Positions 1 through 10,916 of a stretch of DNA of 64,000 nt are shown one piece after another (position 1 is the stretch's first letter; each line of letters starts with the position of its first letter). The notes under the pieces were generated by a model. That model saw only the letters and a list, made by a program, of their open reading frames with translations. It searched no databases and was not told the origin of the DNA. Source of the stretch: CAVZBT01 sp963773605 (lineage in GTDB: Bacteria > Acidobacteriota > UBA6911). Position numbers and translations under genes: made by a program. The DNA lies in contig CAVZBT010000006.1 in assembly GCA_963773605.1 (NCBI GenBank), forward strand, positions 248,001 to 312,000. Reading direction: 5' to 3'.

Positions 1-250
1 GGAGCATGACGGCAATCGGCCCCCCGGCGCGGGGCATACCCTTCTGTTCCAGGGCGGGGAAGAGCAGGTCCTCTTCCTTGGCGTGGTGGCAGCGGTCGGC
101 GAAAACGATGAAGAACTCGACCGTGTCCCGCAGCTGCTCGGCGGTGACGGGGGCGCGGGCTTCGAGGCGCGACGCGAGTTCGGCGGCGACCTCGAGCATT
201 TTCAGTATGGCCTCGTGTTCACGGCGCAGGGTGTGGGTGGCGAACTCCAT
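1..250 (-). CDS. Hemerythrin-like HHE-domain protein (partial)
   Basis: The gene runs off the left edge, so only the first 83 residues are visible. They hold the start of a four-helix HHE cation-binding domain: an early REHEAILKML helix (His12) and a second helix with CHHAKEEDLLFPALE (His55/His56 and acidic residues). Proteins of this family bind a non-heme di-iron centre and deal with O2, NO or iron-sulfur repair. The ATG at 250 follows a GGAGGT ribosome site at good spacing. It lies directly downstream of the Rrf2 regulator gene, with a 24-bp palindrome between them that matches the one in front of the regulator, so control by that regulator is inferred. The exact role (oxygen or NO response) cannot be set from this fragment. 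Confidence 0.85.
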   Translation of the reverse strand, partial: MEFATHTLRREHEAILKMLEVAAELASRLEARAPVTAEQLRDTVEFFIVFADRCHHAKEEDLLFPALEQKGMPRAGGPIAVML

Positions 251-273
251 AACGATATGATACCTCCAGGTGA

Positions 274-297
274 CTAATGGATAAGTTAGTCCATTAG
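274..297. promoter_or_regulatory. Rrf2-type operator in front of the hemerythrin-like gene
   Basis: Perfect 8-8-8 inverted repeat, CTAATGGA then 8 nt then TCCATTAG. It overlaps the last codons and stop of the regulator gene and sits 24 nt upstream of the hemerythrin-like start. The same half-sites recur at 728-751. Binding by the adjacent Rrf2 protein is inferred from the pairing and position. Confidence 0.7.
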
Positions 298-729
298 CGC
301 GGTTTCTTTGCGCGGCGCACGTGCCGCGGTGATGCGGGCGAGGTCGGCGAGCGTGTTGTCTTCGAGCATAGTGGCCATGCGGGAGCGGAGCTCCTGCCAG
401 GTCTCGTGGAGGGGGCAGGCGTTTTCGTCGCTGCAACGCGGCAGGCCGAGGACGCAGCTGCCGAACCGGTCCTTGCTGTCGGTAGCCTCCAGGAGCATGT
501 CGACGGTGATCTCGTTCGAGGGTCGCGCGAGCTCATAGCCGCCGTGCACGCCCTTGAAGGAGCGGATAAGTTTGCGGCGGGCCAGCGTCTGAAGGATTTT
601 CCAGAGGAAGGGCATGGGGATGCGCTCCGCCTGGGAGATCTCTCGCGCTCCGGCCAGGCGCCCCGCCGGGAGGGTCGCGAGGAAGGTCATGGCGCGGATG
701 GCATATTCGGCCGACCTTGAAAATAACAT
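286..729 (-). CDS. Rrf2-family transcriptional regulator with three conserved cysteines
   Basis: Protein of 147 residues, the usual length for IscR/NsrR/CymR-type regulators. The N-terminal winged helix begins MLFSRSAEYAIRAMTFLA and contains GVHGGYELARP in the wing. Three cysteines (Cys92, Cys99, Cys105, pattern C-x6-C-x5-C) match the cluster-binding segment of Fe-S members such as IscR and NsrR, so a redox, NO or Fe-S sensing role is likely. The ATG at 729 has no Shine-Dalgarno sequence and lies seven bases from a -10-like hexamer, so the transcript may be leaderless. A palindrome covers the promoter, suggesting autoregulation, and its twin precedes the downstream hemerythrin-like gene. Which signal is sensed is not determined. 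Confidence 0.9.
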   Translation of the reverse strand: MLFSRSAEYAIRAMTFLATLPAGRLAGAREISQAERIPMPFLWKILQTLARRKLIRSFKGVHGGYELARPSNEITVDMLLEATDSKDRFGSCVLGLPRCSDENACPLHETWQELRSRMATMLEDNTLADLARITAARAPRKETALMD

Positions 730-751
730 AATGGATCTTTTAGTCCATTAT
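728..751. promoter_or_regulatory. Operator over the Rrf2 gene promoter
   Basis: Inverted repeat ATAATGGA, 8 nt, TCCATTAT. It shares TAATGGAT...AGTCCATTA with 274-297. It covers the proposed -10 hexamer and touches the start codon, a position fitting autorepression. Confidence 0.7.
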
Positions 752-765
752 TCTGAACTTGTCAA
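737..765 (-). promoter_or_regulatory. Promoter of the Rrf2 gene
   Basis: On the minus strand a perfect TTGACA (760-765) is followed after 17 nt by TAAAAG (737-742). The start codon at 729 lies where transcription would begin, which explains the absence of a ribosome-binding site. Confidence 0.55.
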
Positions 766-864
766 TGGCGAAACCGCGGGCGCGGGGATGCGGGAAACCG
801 GCGACGCTTGAAAGTCCCCGGCGGCTGGGATAGTAATAAGGGCCTGCTGTGCACTGTGCGGAAA

Positions 865-882
865 GCGGCGCCGAGGCGCCGC
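865..882. repeat. Family A palindromic repeat
   Basis: GCGGCGCC-GA-GGCGCCGC followed by ACTCC, immediately before the HAD gene start. It is one of several copies of the same palindrome-plus-GGAGT motif in this window. Confidence 0.6.
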
Positions 883-889
883 ACTCCAT

Positions 890-1534
890 ATGTTGGGTGT
901 CATTTTCGATATGGATGGGGTTCTGACGGACTCGGAGCCCCTCATCAACCGGGCGGCGGTCGAGATGTTCCGGGAAAGGGGGCTCACGGTCCAGCCCGCG
1001 GATTTCCTCCCGTTCGTCGGCGCCGGTGAGAACCGCTACATCGGCGGGGTCGCCGAGGGGTATGCCTTCCCCATCGATCTCCCCGAGGCGAAACGGAGAA
1101 CGTACGAGATCTACCTCGAGCTTGTGCCGGACCATCTCCGTGCTTTTCCGGGCGCCCGGGAACTGGTGGGCCTCTGTCGCGCGGCCGGTTTGAAGACGGC
1201 GGTCGCCTCCAGCGCCGACCCGATCAAGATCGAGGCCAACCTGCGCCGGATAGGGCTGCCGCCGGAGTCCTGGGACGCCGTGGTTACGGCCTTCGACGTC
1301 ACCCGGAGGAAACCCGCCCCGGACATATTCCTGACGGCCGCCGCGCGGCTGAGACTCGAGCCGGGGTGCTGCACCGTGGTCGAGGACGCGGTCAACGGCG
1401 TGGCTGCCGCCAAAGCGGCACGGATGCGTTGCGTCGCCGTGGCACAGACGTTCCCGGCGGAGCAGCTGGCCCACGCCGATGTGGTCCGCCGCACGATCGC
1501 AGACGTGACCGTCGCGGATCTGACGTCGCGGTAA
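890..1534 (+). CDS. HAD-superfamily hydrolase, beta-phosphoglucomutase-like
   Basis: A 214-residue HAD protein of subclass IA. Motif I is FDMDGVLTDSE near the N-terminus with both catalytic aspartates; motif II is the SSAD segment (about residue 105); motif III/IV are RRKPAPDIF and VVEDAVNGVAAAKAA. The DGVLTDSEP form and the spacing match beta-phosphoglucomutases and related sugar-phosphate phosphatases, so the substrate is probably a small sugar phosphate. The ATG at 890 directly follows a family A palindrome and has no clear ribosome site. The gene stands alone between the divergent regulator and the convergent uvrA remnant, so context does not narrow the substrate. Confidence 0.85.
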   Translation: MLGVIFDMDGVLTDSEPLINRAAVEMFRERGLTVQPADFLPFVGAGENRYIGGVAEGYAFPIDLPEAKRRTYEIYLELVPDHLRAFPGARELVGLCRAAGLKTAVASSADPIKIEANLRRIGLPPESWDAVVTAFDVTRRKPAPDIFLTAAARLRLEPGCCTVVEDAVNGVAAAKAARMRCVAVAQTFPAEQLAHADVVRRTIADVTVADLTSR

Positions 1535-1633
1535 AACCTGCCACGCCGACTCACGCCGATGTTTAGCGCGTCGGCACCGCTTCCCGGGATTGTGCTGGAT
1601 CGGCTGGTATTGGATCGGCGCTGCCGGTGCAGC

Positions 1634-4455
1634 TCATTGGACCAGGACGCGGCGGAGGGCTTGCCCGGTGGCGGAGGACTTGACGCGCGCGACGCGTTCC
1701 GGGTTCCCGGACGCTACGATCCGCCCCCCCTGTTCGCCCCCCTCGGGGCCGAGGTCGATGATCCAGTCGGCCATCTTGATGACATCGAGGTTGTGCTCGA
1801 TCACGACGACGGTGTTGCCGAGATCGACGAGGCTGTTGAGGATATCCAGCAGCTTCTTGACGTCGTGGAAGTGCAGCCCGGTCGTCGGCTCGTCCAGGAT
1901 GTACAGGGTGCGGCCGGTGGCGCGGCGGCTCAGTTCCCGGGCGAGTTTGACGCGCTGCGCCTCGCCGCCCGAGAGCGTCGTGGCCGACTGGCCGAGCTGC
2001 ACGTAGCCGAGCCCGACGTCGTTCAGGGTCTGCAGCTTCTGCACGATCGGCGGGATGTTCTCCAGCAGCGGGCTAGGCGTCGCTGATGTTCATCTCCAGC
2101 AGGTCGGCGATGGAGTAACCCTTGTACTTCACGGTCAGGGTCTCGTGGTTGTAGCGCTTCCCCTGGCAGGTCTCGCACAGGACGTACACGTCGGGCAGGA
2201 AGTTCATTTCGATGCGGCGCAGCCCGTCACCCTGGCAGGTCTCGCAGCGGCCGCCCTTGACGTTGAAGCTGAACCGGCCCGGGCCTGTATCCGCGGATGC
2301 GCGACTCCGGCAGCATCGCGAAGAGCTCCCGGATGGGGGTGAACAGGCCGGTGTAGGTGGCGGGATTCGAGCGGGGCGTCCGCCCGATCGGGGACTGGTC
2401 GATCTCGATGACCTTGTCCAGATGCTCGAGCCCGACGATTTCGTCGTGCGCGCCCGGCTCGCACAGGGCGTGGTGCAGCTTGCGGCTGAGCGTCTTGAAC
2501 AGGATGTCGTCGACCAGCGAGGACTTGCCCGAACCCGAAACCCCGGTCACGCAGATGAACAGGCCCAGCGGGAACTCGACCGTGAGATCCTGCAGGTTGT
2601 TGTGCCGGGCGCCCTTGACGACCAGCCGTTTCCCGTTCCCCTTGCGCCGCCGTGACGGGTAATCGATCCGCATGCGCGCCGCTCAGATACTGGCCGGTGA
2701 GCGACGGCGGCGCTCTGCTGCACCTCAGCGACGGTTCCCGGCCACCACGACCTCGCCTCCGGCTCGGCCCGCGCCCGGGCCCGAGATCGACGATGTGGTC
2801 GGCGCTGCGGATCGTCTCCTCGTCGTGTTCCACGACGAGGATCGTGTTGCCCATGTCCCGCAGCTCCGCCAGCGTGTCGAGCAGGCGCCGGTTGTCGCGC
2901 GGGTGCAGCCCGATGGAGGGTTCGTCGAGCACGTAGAGGACGCCGCGCAGCCTGGAGCCGATCTGCGTGGCCAGCCGGATCCGCTGCCCCTCGCCGCCGG
3001 ACAGCGTGGCGGCGGCGCGGTCCAGCGACAGGTAGCCCACGCCCGACGTTGAGCAGGAATTGCAGCCGCTCGCAGATCTCGGCCATGATCCGGCCGGCGA
3101 TCTCCTCCTCGCGGTCCGTCAACTCCAGCCCCTGGAAGGCCCTGAGCGCGCGTTCGAGCGGGGCTTGCGCGTAATTCCGAAATGGTCATGCCGTTCAGGC
3201 TTGGACGGCGCGGCTCTCCGGCCGCAGCCTCGAACCGCCGCAGGCCGGGCAGTCTGAATCGGAGAAGAGCGGACGAGACCTCTTCCTGCAGCTTCGGGTT
3301 CTCCTCGTCGCGGCAGCACGGCCTCGAGCCACGGCGACGATCCCGCGGAATTCGGCGGTGTAGCCGAAATCGCCGAAATGGTGGGTAATCGGCTCGGCGG
3401 TGCCGTGAAGCAGCGCCTGTCGCACCCGCTCCGGAAGCTTGTCGAAGGGCGTGCGGCGGATCGCACTTGAAGTTGCGGGCGACGGTCAGCAGCGATTCGC
3501 GCAGGTAGCCGGCGACCCTGGGATTCTCGATCGGGAATTGCAGCCGAACCGATGGGCTGGCCGGGATCCCGGACGAGGCTTGAGGGGTTGAGCACCATGC
3601 TCGTGCCCAGTGCCGTCGCACTCCGGGCAGGCGCCGTACTTGGAGTTGAAGGAGAACGAGCGCGGCTCGAGGGTCGGGATGTTGACGCCGCAGTCGATGC
3701 AGGCCTGACGCTCGGAGAAGAGCTTCTCCTCGATGTCGACGCGCGGCGACCGTGACGAGTCCCTCCGCCAGTTCCATGGCCGCCTTGACCGACATCTCGA
3801 GCCGGCGGCGGATGCCCGGCTCTGATCAGGACGCGGTCGACGATCACCTCGACCGTGTGGTTGCGCGTCTTCGAGAGCGGGATCTGCTCGTCGAGGTCGT
3901 GGATCTTCCCGTCGACGCGCACCCGGACGTAGCCCTTTCTTGACGTACTTCTCGAAGAGCTTCTTGAACTCGCCCTTGCGATCCCGGACCACGGGGGCCA
4001 GGATCATGACCCGCGTCTCTTCCGGATAGGCCAGGATCGAGTCGACGATCTGGTCGAGCTTCTGGTGCGATATGGGCCGCCCGCAGAGGTGGCAGTGCGG
4101 CTTGCCGATGGAGGCGAACAGCAGCCGCATGTAGTCGTAGATTTCGGTCACGGTCCCGACCGTGGAACGCGGGCTCCGGCTGGTGGTCTTCTGCTCGATG
4201 CTGATGGCCGGCGACAGGCCCTCGACGCTGTCGACGTCGGGCTTCTCCATCTGTTCCAGGAACTGGCGCGCATAGGCGGACAGCGACTCGATGTACCGGC
4301 GCTGCCCTTCGGCGTAGATGGTGTCGAAGGCGAGGCTCGACTTGCCCGATCCCGGATAGGCCGGTCACGACGGTCAGCTTGTGCCGCGGGATCTCGAGGT
4401 TGATGTTCTTCAGGTTGTGCTGGCGCGCGCCGCGCACCTCTATCTTGTCTAACAT
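1634..4455 (-). pseudogene. uvrA: uvrA, excinuclease ABC subunit A, interrupted by many frameshifts
   Basis: UvrA finds DNA lesions for nucleotide excision repair. The span (2,822 bp) is the length of a whole uvrA, and homology is continuous from MLDKIEVRGARQHNLKNINL (4455) to the final ...RRVLVQ, but it hops between all three frames more than a dozen times (about 4350, 3940, 3822, 3748, 3610, 3560, 3460, then repeatedly to about 2070). Recognisable parts include both ABC signatures (TLSGGEGQRIRLATQIG and TLSGGEAQRVKLARELS), two Walker B segments (YVLDEPSIGLHPRD, YILDEPTTGLHFHD) and the CETCQG zinc finger near 2200. At 4350 an extra G turns LSGSGKSS into LSGIGQVE. Because every domain survives and overall length is preserved, uncorrected sequencing indels are likelier than real decay, but a true pseudogene cannot be excluded. 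Confidence 0.85.
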
Positions 4456-4599
4456 GTGGAGGCCAAACGAGTAATTTTACTGGGCGGAGAGAGGCTCGTC
4501 AACCTCGCGCACGAAGGGCGGCGGCTCGACGCGGCCCGGGATCCCGCCGATCCACGGAAACCGCAAAAAAGTGTGAGGTGTGGAGTGGCGGGGAGGTGA

Positions 4600-6201
4600 T
4601 CACACGTAGGTGTAGAAAGCCACGATCAGGCCGATCACCGAGGCGAGCACGATGCTGTGCCGCAGGGTGAAGCGGAACAGGCGCGACTCTTCGGCCGGGG
4701 CCATCCCGGTCGCGGCCGCCGCCACCGCGATGCTCTGCAGGCTGATCATCTTCCCCATCACCCCGCCGCTGGAGTTCGATGCCGCCATGAGCACAGCGTC
4801 GAGGTGCAGCCGGTTGGCCGTCACCACCTGGAGATTGCCGAACAGGGCGTTGGCGGAGGTGTCGCTGCCGGTGAGAAACACGCCCAGCCAACCGAGCAGC
4901 GCGCTGAAAAACGGGAAGAGGACGCCGGTGGCCGCGAAAGCCAGCCCAAGGGTGACGGTCGCCCCCGAGTAGTTCATCAGGAACGCCAGGGCCAGCACGG
5001 AGGCGATGGTGACCATGGAAAGGAACAGCTGGCGTCCGGTGGTCTTGAATATCTCGACGGCCTGGCGCGCGGTCACCCGCAGCGCGAGCATCGACAGGAA
5101 GCAGGCGAACATGCAGGCCGAGCCCGCGGCCGAAAGCCAGTTCAGCGTGAAGATCGCAGGATAGGGGGAGGGTTGCGGCACCAGCGGTTGCGCCCGGAGC
5201 ACCTCGTTGTGCAGGCCGGGCCACGCGATCTGCAGCGTCGCCCGGTTCAGCACCGTGCGTACGCCTTCCTGTCCCCAGATCAGCACCAGCAGCACCAGCA
5301 GGAAGTACGGCGTCCACGCCACGAATGTCTGCGCGAACGGGTGCCGTTCGGGGATGATCCGCCTGTGCCCTTCCAGCGAGAAGCGTTCCTTCGGCCGCCA
5401 GAACTTCAGCAGCACCACCAGCGAGCCGAGCGCGGCGAGCGAGCTGATGATGTCCGTCAGCTGGGGACCGATGTAGTTGGACACCAGGAATTGCGCCCCG
5501 GCAAAGGAGACGCCGCAAAGCAGCGCGGCCGGCATTACGCCCCGCCAGCCCTTCCAGCCGCTCATGACCACCACGAGGTAGCTTGGCACGATCAGGGATA
5601 CGGGGGCGCAGATGCGCCCGACCGCGCCGCTCAACTCCATCAGGTTCAGGCCCGTGATCCCTGCCAGGGTCACGACGGGGATCCCGATCGATCCGAAGGC
5701 GACGGGGGCGGTGTTGGCCAGCAGGCAGATGCCGGCCGCATAGAACGGCGTGAACCCCAGCCCGGCCAGCATGGCGGCCGCCACCGCGACGGGTGTCCCG
5801 AAGCCCGCGGCCCCCTCGATGAACGCGCCCAGCGCAAACGCGATCAGCAACGCCTGCAGCCGGGGGTCGTCCGTCAGGCTCCCGACCGACGACTTCAGGA
5901 TTTCGAATTTCCCGGTCGTGACCGTGATGCGGTACAGGATGATGGCCCAGAAGACGATCCAGCCGATCGGGAAGAGGCCGAACGCGGCGCCATAGGCCAC
6001 GGCTCCCGCCATGCTGGGAAATGGCATCCGGTACACCAGCAGGGCGATCAGGATCGCCGATCCGAGTCCCGCGAGCGCGGCCATCCATGAGGCCGTGCGC
6101 CGGACGCCGAGCAGATACAGGAGAACGAAAATGGGAAGCGAGGCCACGAGGGCGGACACGGCCAGGCTTCCCGCCAGGGGGGTATAGGTCTGTTGCCACA
6201 T
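4600..6201 (-). CDS. lldP: L-lactate permease family transporter
   Basis: A 533-residue integral membrane protein with about a dozen hydrophobic helices. Family features include the FGTPVAVAAAMLAGLGF stretch, the IEGAAGFG loop just before it, and the C-terminal SSGGVMGKMISLQSIAVA segment, all typical of the LctP/LldP lactate permeases that import L-lactate, D-lactate or glycolate with protons. The start at 6201 (MWQQTYTPL) was chosen because the family begins this way; upstream in-frame sequence consists of repeat DNA. There is no lactate dehydrogenase next to it; the divergently placed malic enzyme links it loosely to C3/C4 acid metabolism. Substrate choice between lactate and glycolate is inferred from family only. 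Confidence 0.85.
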   Translation of the reverse strand: MWQQTYTPLAGSLAVSALVASLPIFVLLYLLGVRRTASWMAALAGLGSAILIALLVYRMPFPSMAGAVAYGAAFGLFPIGWIVFWAIILYRITVTTGKFEILKSSVGSLTDDPRLQALLIAFALGAFIEGAAGFGTPVAVAAAMLAGLGFTPFYAAGICLLANTAPVAFGSIGIPVVTLAGITGLNLMELSGAVGRICAPVSLIVPSYLVVVMSGWKGWRGVMPAALLCGVSFAGAQFLVSNYIGPQLTDIISSLAALGSLVVLLKFWRPKERFSLEGHRRIIPERHPFAQTFVAWTPYFLLVLLVLIWGQEGVRTVLNRATLQIAWPGLHNEVLRAQPLVPQPSPYPAIFTLNWLSAAGSACMFACFLSMLALRVTARQAVEIFKTTGRQLFLSMVTIASVLALAFLMNYSGATVTLGLAFAATGVLFPFFSALLGWLGVFLTGSDTSANALFGNLQVVTANRLHLDAVLMAASNSSGGVMGKMISLQSIAVAAAATGMAPAEESRLFRFTLRHSIVLASVIGLIVAFYTYV

Positions 6202-6541
6202 GGTGCGGCGACCATAAACTGACCGCGCCTGCCGCGTCAAGGATGTTTGAAATGGGGGGTGCGGTGCCTCGGCACCGCTGTCTGGCGTTGGCTGGATCGG
6301 TACGCGGCTGCGCAAGGTCGGCGTCGAGCCGCCGCACTCCAAAGTATGGGGTGCGGTGCCTCGGCACCGCTGTCTGGCGTTGGCTGGATCGGTACGCGGC
6401 TGCGCAAGGTCGGCGTCGAGCCGCCGCACTCCAAGCGAGCGGGTTACCCCCCGCCCACGCGACGTTGAAATGGACGGCGCGAAGGGAGTATCGTGAGTTG
6501 TCTGCCCCAAATTCGTCCACCTACTCGAGAGGTCTGCCGCC
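6202..6541. other. Intergenic gap between divergent genes, filled by repeats
   Basis: No gene is supported in these 340 bases. More than half is the perfect 87-bp direct repeat described at 6256-6434; the rest holds the unidentified promoters of the lactate permease (minus) and malic enzyme (plus) genes. Confidence 0.6.
6256..6434. repeat. Perfect 87-bp tandem direct repeat containing family A palindromes
   Basis: Two identical 87-bp units, 6256-6342 and 6348-6434, separated by AGTAT. Each starts GGGGTGCGGTGCCTCGGCACCG (palindrome GCGGTGCC-TC-GGCACCGC) and ends GAGCCGCCGCACTCCAA. The same ends, in other arrangements, occur at the other family A sites. Confidence 0.9.
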
Positions 6542-8836
<2,295 letters not shown>

Positions 8837-8873
8837 GGGCCGGTCTCAGAATCGTATGGGCGGCGTACAGAAT

Positions 8874-10874
8874 TCAGGCTGAGGCGCCGCACTGCAGGTA
8901 CCGGGCGAGGCCCTGGCTGTCCAGGATCTGCCGCGCTTCGTGCCAGCTCACGTCATCGCCGCGCCGGAGGGCCTCCACGATCCGGATGATGCTCAACGCC
9001 ACCTCTGCGGTCTGCCCCATCTCCTGCGCGCGCACGTACTCCATCGCGTCGATGACAACGGCATTGGCCTCGGCAAACGTCACGGCCCGGGGCAGCGCGT
9101 CGTTCACATGGGTCAGGACCAGGTAGGTAGCCCGGCCGATCAGCTTCAGATTGCTGGGGCTGACGTTTGTCATGGTGTTGCCGACCACGCGCCCGAGGGC
9201 CGCCATGATGCCCGTGGAATGGGCGTTGAGCATCATCTTGAGGGCGATCTGCCGCCGCAGGGTCAGCGGGTCCGGCCCTTCGTCCAGCACGATCCGGGTG
9301 AACGTGTCGCCGGGGCCGAGAAGCGCCTGCAGGAAAGCCGCCGAGCCTGACCGCGCAGGCCCCGTGACGAGCAGCACGGCGACGCTGGCGCCCTTCCCGT
9401 GGAAAAGCTCGAGGAAGCGGCGCGGGGCCGAGCCCGGCGTCCGCATCTCCGTCAACTCTTCGTCCACAAGAACCAGCACCCCGAGGTCGCCCTCCGACGG
9501 CCCGCGCACGCCCAGGTTGCGCGCCGCGAACGAAAAATCGTACAGCATTTCCTGGTCGTCGCCCGCATTCTGAAGGCTCCGCAGGGCCGCCTCTCTGAGG
9601 TAAGGATCGGTGACCTGGGTTTCGAACGGTGCGCGATACAAAGCGGGATCGAGCCCCTTGAACGGGCGCCCCAGGAAGGTGCGCCAGGCATGTTGCGCAT
9701 CGGACGCCTCGGTCCAGACCTGGACCCAGCAGCGCCGCTCCTTGTCCACGATCTTGTCGAGGGGGAACAGCCTGAACGTGGGGCTCCGCTCGGTGCTGTC
9801 GATAAAGACAGTGATGAGCGCGGTTTTGGCGAAATAGGTGGCAAACCGCCCGCGGCGGTAGGTCGCGGCTTCGAGGGCGGTGAAGCGCGCCATGGAGGAG
9901 GCGGCGTCGTCGACGCGAGCCTTGACGGCGTAGAAGTCGCCGAGTTTCGCCGCAACCCCGCGCGGTTCCAGGCCCAGCTCGCGCAGTTCCCCGGGTTCGA
10001 GGCGCGCCGCCAGTACCTGCGCAATCGCTTCTTCCAGGATGAGCCCCACGACGAACGTCTCGCTGGTGGTGGCCTGCAGCCGGGTGGACCCGGTAATCGC
10101 CTGCGGCCCGGTCGTCAGGTTGATCTTCGTGATAGCCGGGTTGTCGATTACGGCCGCGCTGCGGTGAAAAGGCCGCAGCACGTCGTCCGGGTTGTTGTAG
10201 ACGAAATACAGGTTCCGGCGCGCCTCCTCCCGGGCGGTATCGTCCAACGGACCGTACTGGTCGAGGGCGGCCAGCACCGTCCCGATCACGGACGACGTTT
10301 CGCCCCCCTCGGTCACGCAGATCACGACGTCCCCCCGGGCGATGCCGTGATCGGCCAGCTGCAGCCTGCCGATCAGCTGCAGGTCCTCGAACCCCTCGAG
10401 CGAGCTCACGAGGGCGCGGTCGGCACCGGTCATCTCGCCCACGAGCAGATCGCCGACGTTGGCGGGCAGCTTCGACTGCAACCGGGTCCACAGGGGATGG
10501 CGCCGCAGCCGGGCCCAGAACGGGCGCCAGAACGTGCTCTCCATTTGCTTCGCCAGCCTGCCGGTGGCGCCGCAGCCATAGACGTAGATCCGGCGCCCGC
10601 GCCGGAGAGCGTCGGCCACGGCCGCGACGGCCTGCTCGAGGTCCGCGGGATTGGCGGCCAGCTCGGCGAACCTGCGTGAGATGTCCTCGTCGACCGACAA
10701 GAGCATCCGCAGGCCGGCTTCGACATCGGACTGGATCGTGGAGCTCAGGTTCCACGTGCGCGGGTGACGCTGTTCGGTCAGCAGGTTGAAGAGGTGGAAC
10801 TGCCGTTTGTCGGCCACATAGTCGACCGCTTGAGGGGACGGCGTGAGGTGCAGGAGTTCAAGGACGTTCGGCAT
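8874..10874 (-). CDS. SIS-domain protein related to MurQ/glucokinase regulatory protein
   Basis: A 666-residue protein. After an N-terminal TEQRHPRTWNLSSTIQ segment resembling the start of MurQ etherases comes a SIS phosphosugar-binding fold with YVYGCGATGRLAKQMES and a second Ser/Thr-rich loop (VTEGGETSSVIGTVLAAL). A second SIS-like half and a helical tail follow, so the protein is about twice the size of MurQ and closer to eukaryotic glucokinase regulator in architecture. It probably binds or cleaves a sugar 6-phosphate, possibly N-acetylmuramate 6-phosphate, but this is inference. The last codons (LQCGASA) are made from a family A repeat. Downstream gene order with Fe-alcohol dehydrogenase and glpD hints at a small-sugar or triose function. 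Confidence 0.75.
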   Translation of the reverse strand: MPNVLELLHLTPSPQAVDYVADKRQFHLFNLLTEQRHPRTWNLSSTIQSDVEAGLRMLLSVDEDISRRFAELAANPADLEQAVAAVADALRRGRRIYVYGCGATGRLAKQMESTFWRPFWARLRRHPLWTRLQSKLPANVGDLLVGEMTGADRALVSSLEGFEDLQLIGRLQLADHGIARGDVVICVTEGGETSSVIGTVLAALDQYGPLDDTAREEARRNLYFVYNNPDDVLRPFHRSAAVIDNPAITKINLTTGPQAITGSTRLQATTSETFVVGLILEEAIAQVLAARLEPGELRELGLEPRGVAAKLGDFYAVKARVDDAASSMARFTALEAATYRRGRFATYFAKTALITVFIDSTERSPTFRLFPLDKIVDKERRCWVQVWTEASDAQHAWRTFLGRPFKGLDPALYRAPFETQVTDPYLREAALRSLQNAGDDQEMLYDFSFAARNLGVRGPSEGDLGVLVLVDEELTEMRTPGSAPRRFLELFHGKGASVAVLLVTGPARSGSAAFLQALLGPGDTFTRIVLDEGPDPLTLRRQIALKMMLNAHSTGIMAALGRVVGNTMTNVSPSNLKLIGRATYLVLTHVNDALPRAVTFAEANAVVIDAMEYVRAQEMGQTAEVALSIIRIVEALRRGDDVSWHEARQILDSQGLARYLQCGASA
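8879..8897. repeat. Partial family A repeat forming the 3' end of the SIS gene
   Basis: CTGAGGCGCCGCACTGCAG is half of the palindrome found at 865-888. Read on the minus strand it encodes the last residues of the SIS-domain protein, so the repeat has been absorbed into the coding region. Confidence 0.45.
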
Positions 10875-10916
10875 GGGTGACTCCGTGAAATGGAGAAGGT
10901 TGCCGGCTGGGCCCGG

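Noticed and set aside
6256..6434. CRISPR array
   Set aside because: Only two 87-bp units with a 5-bp spacer; no cas gene nearby.
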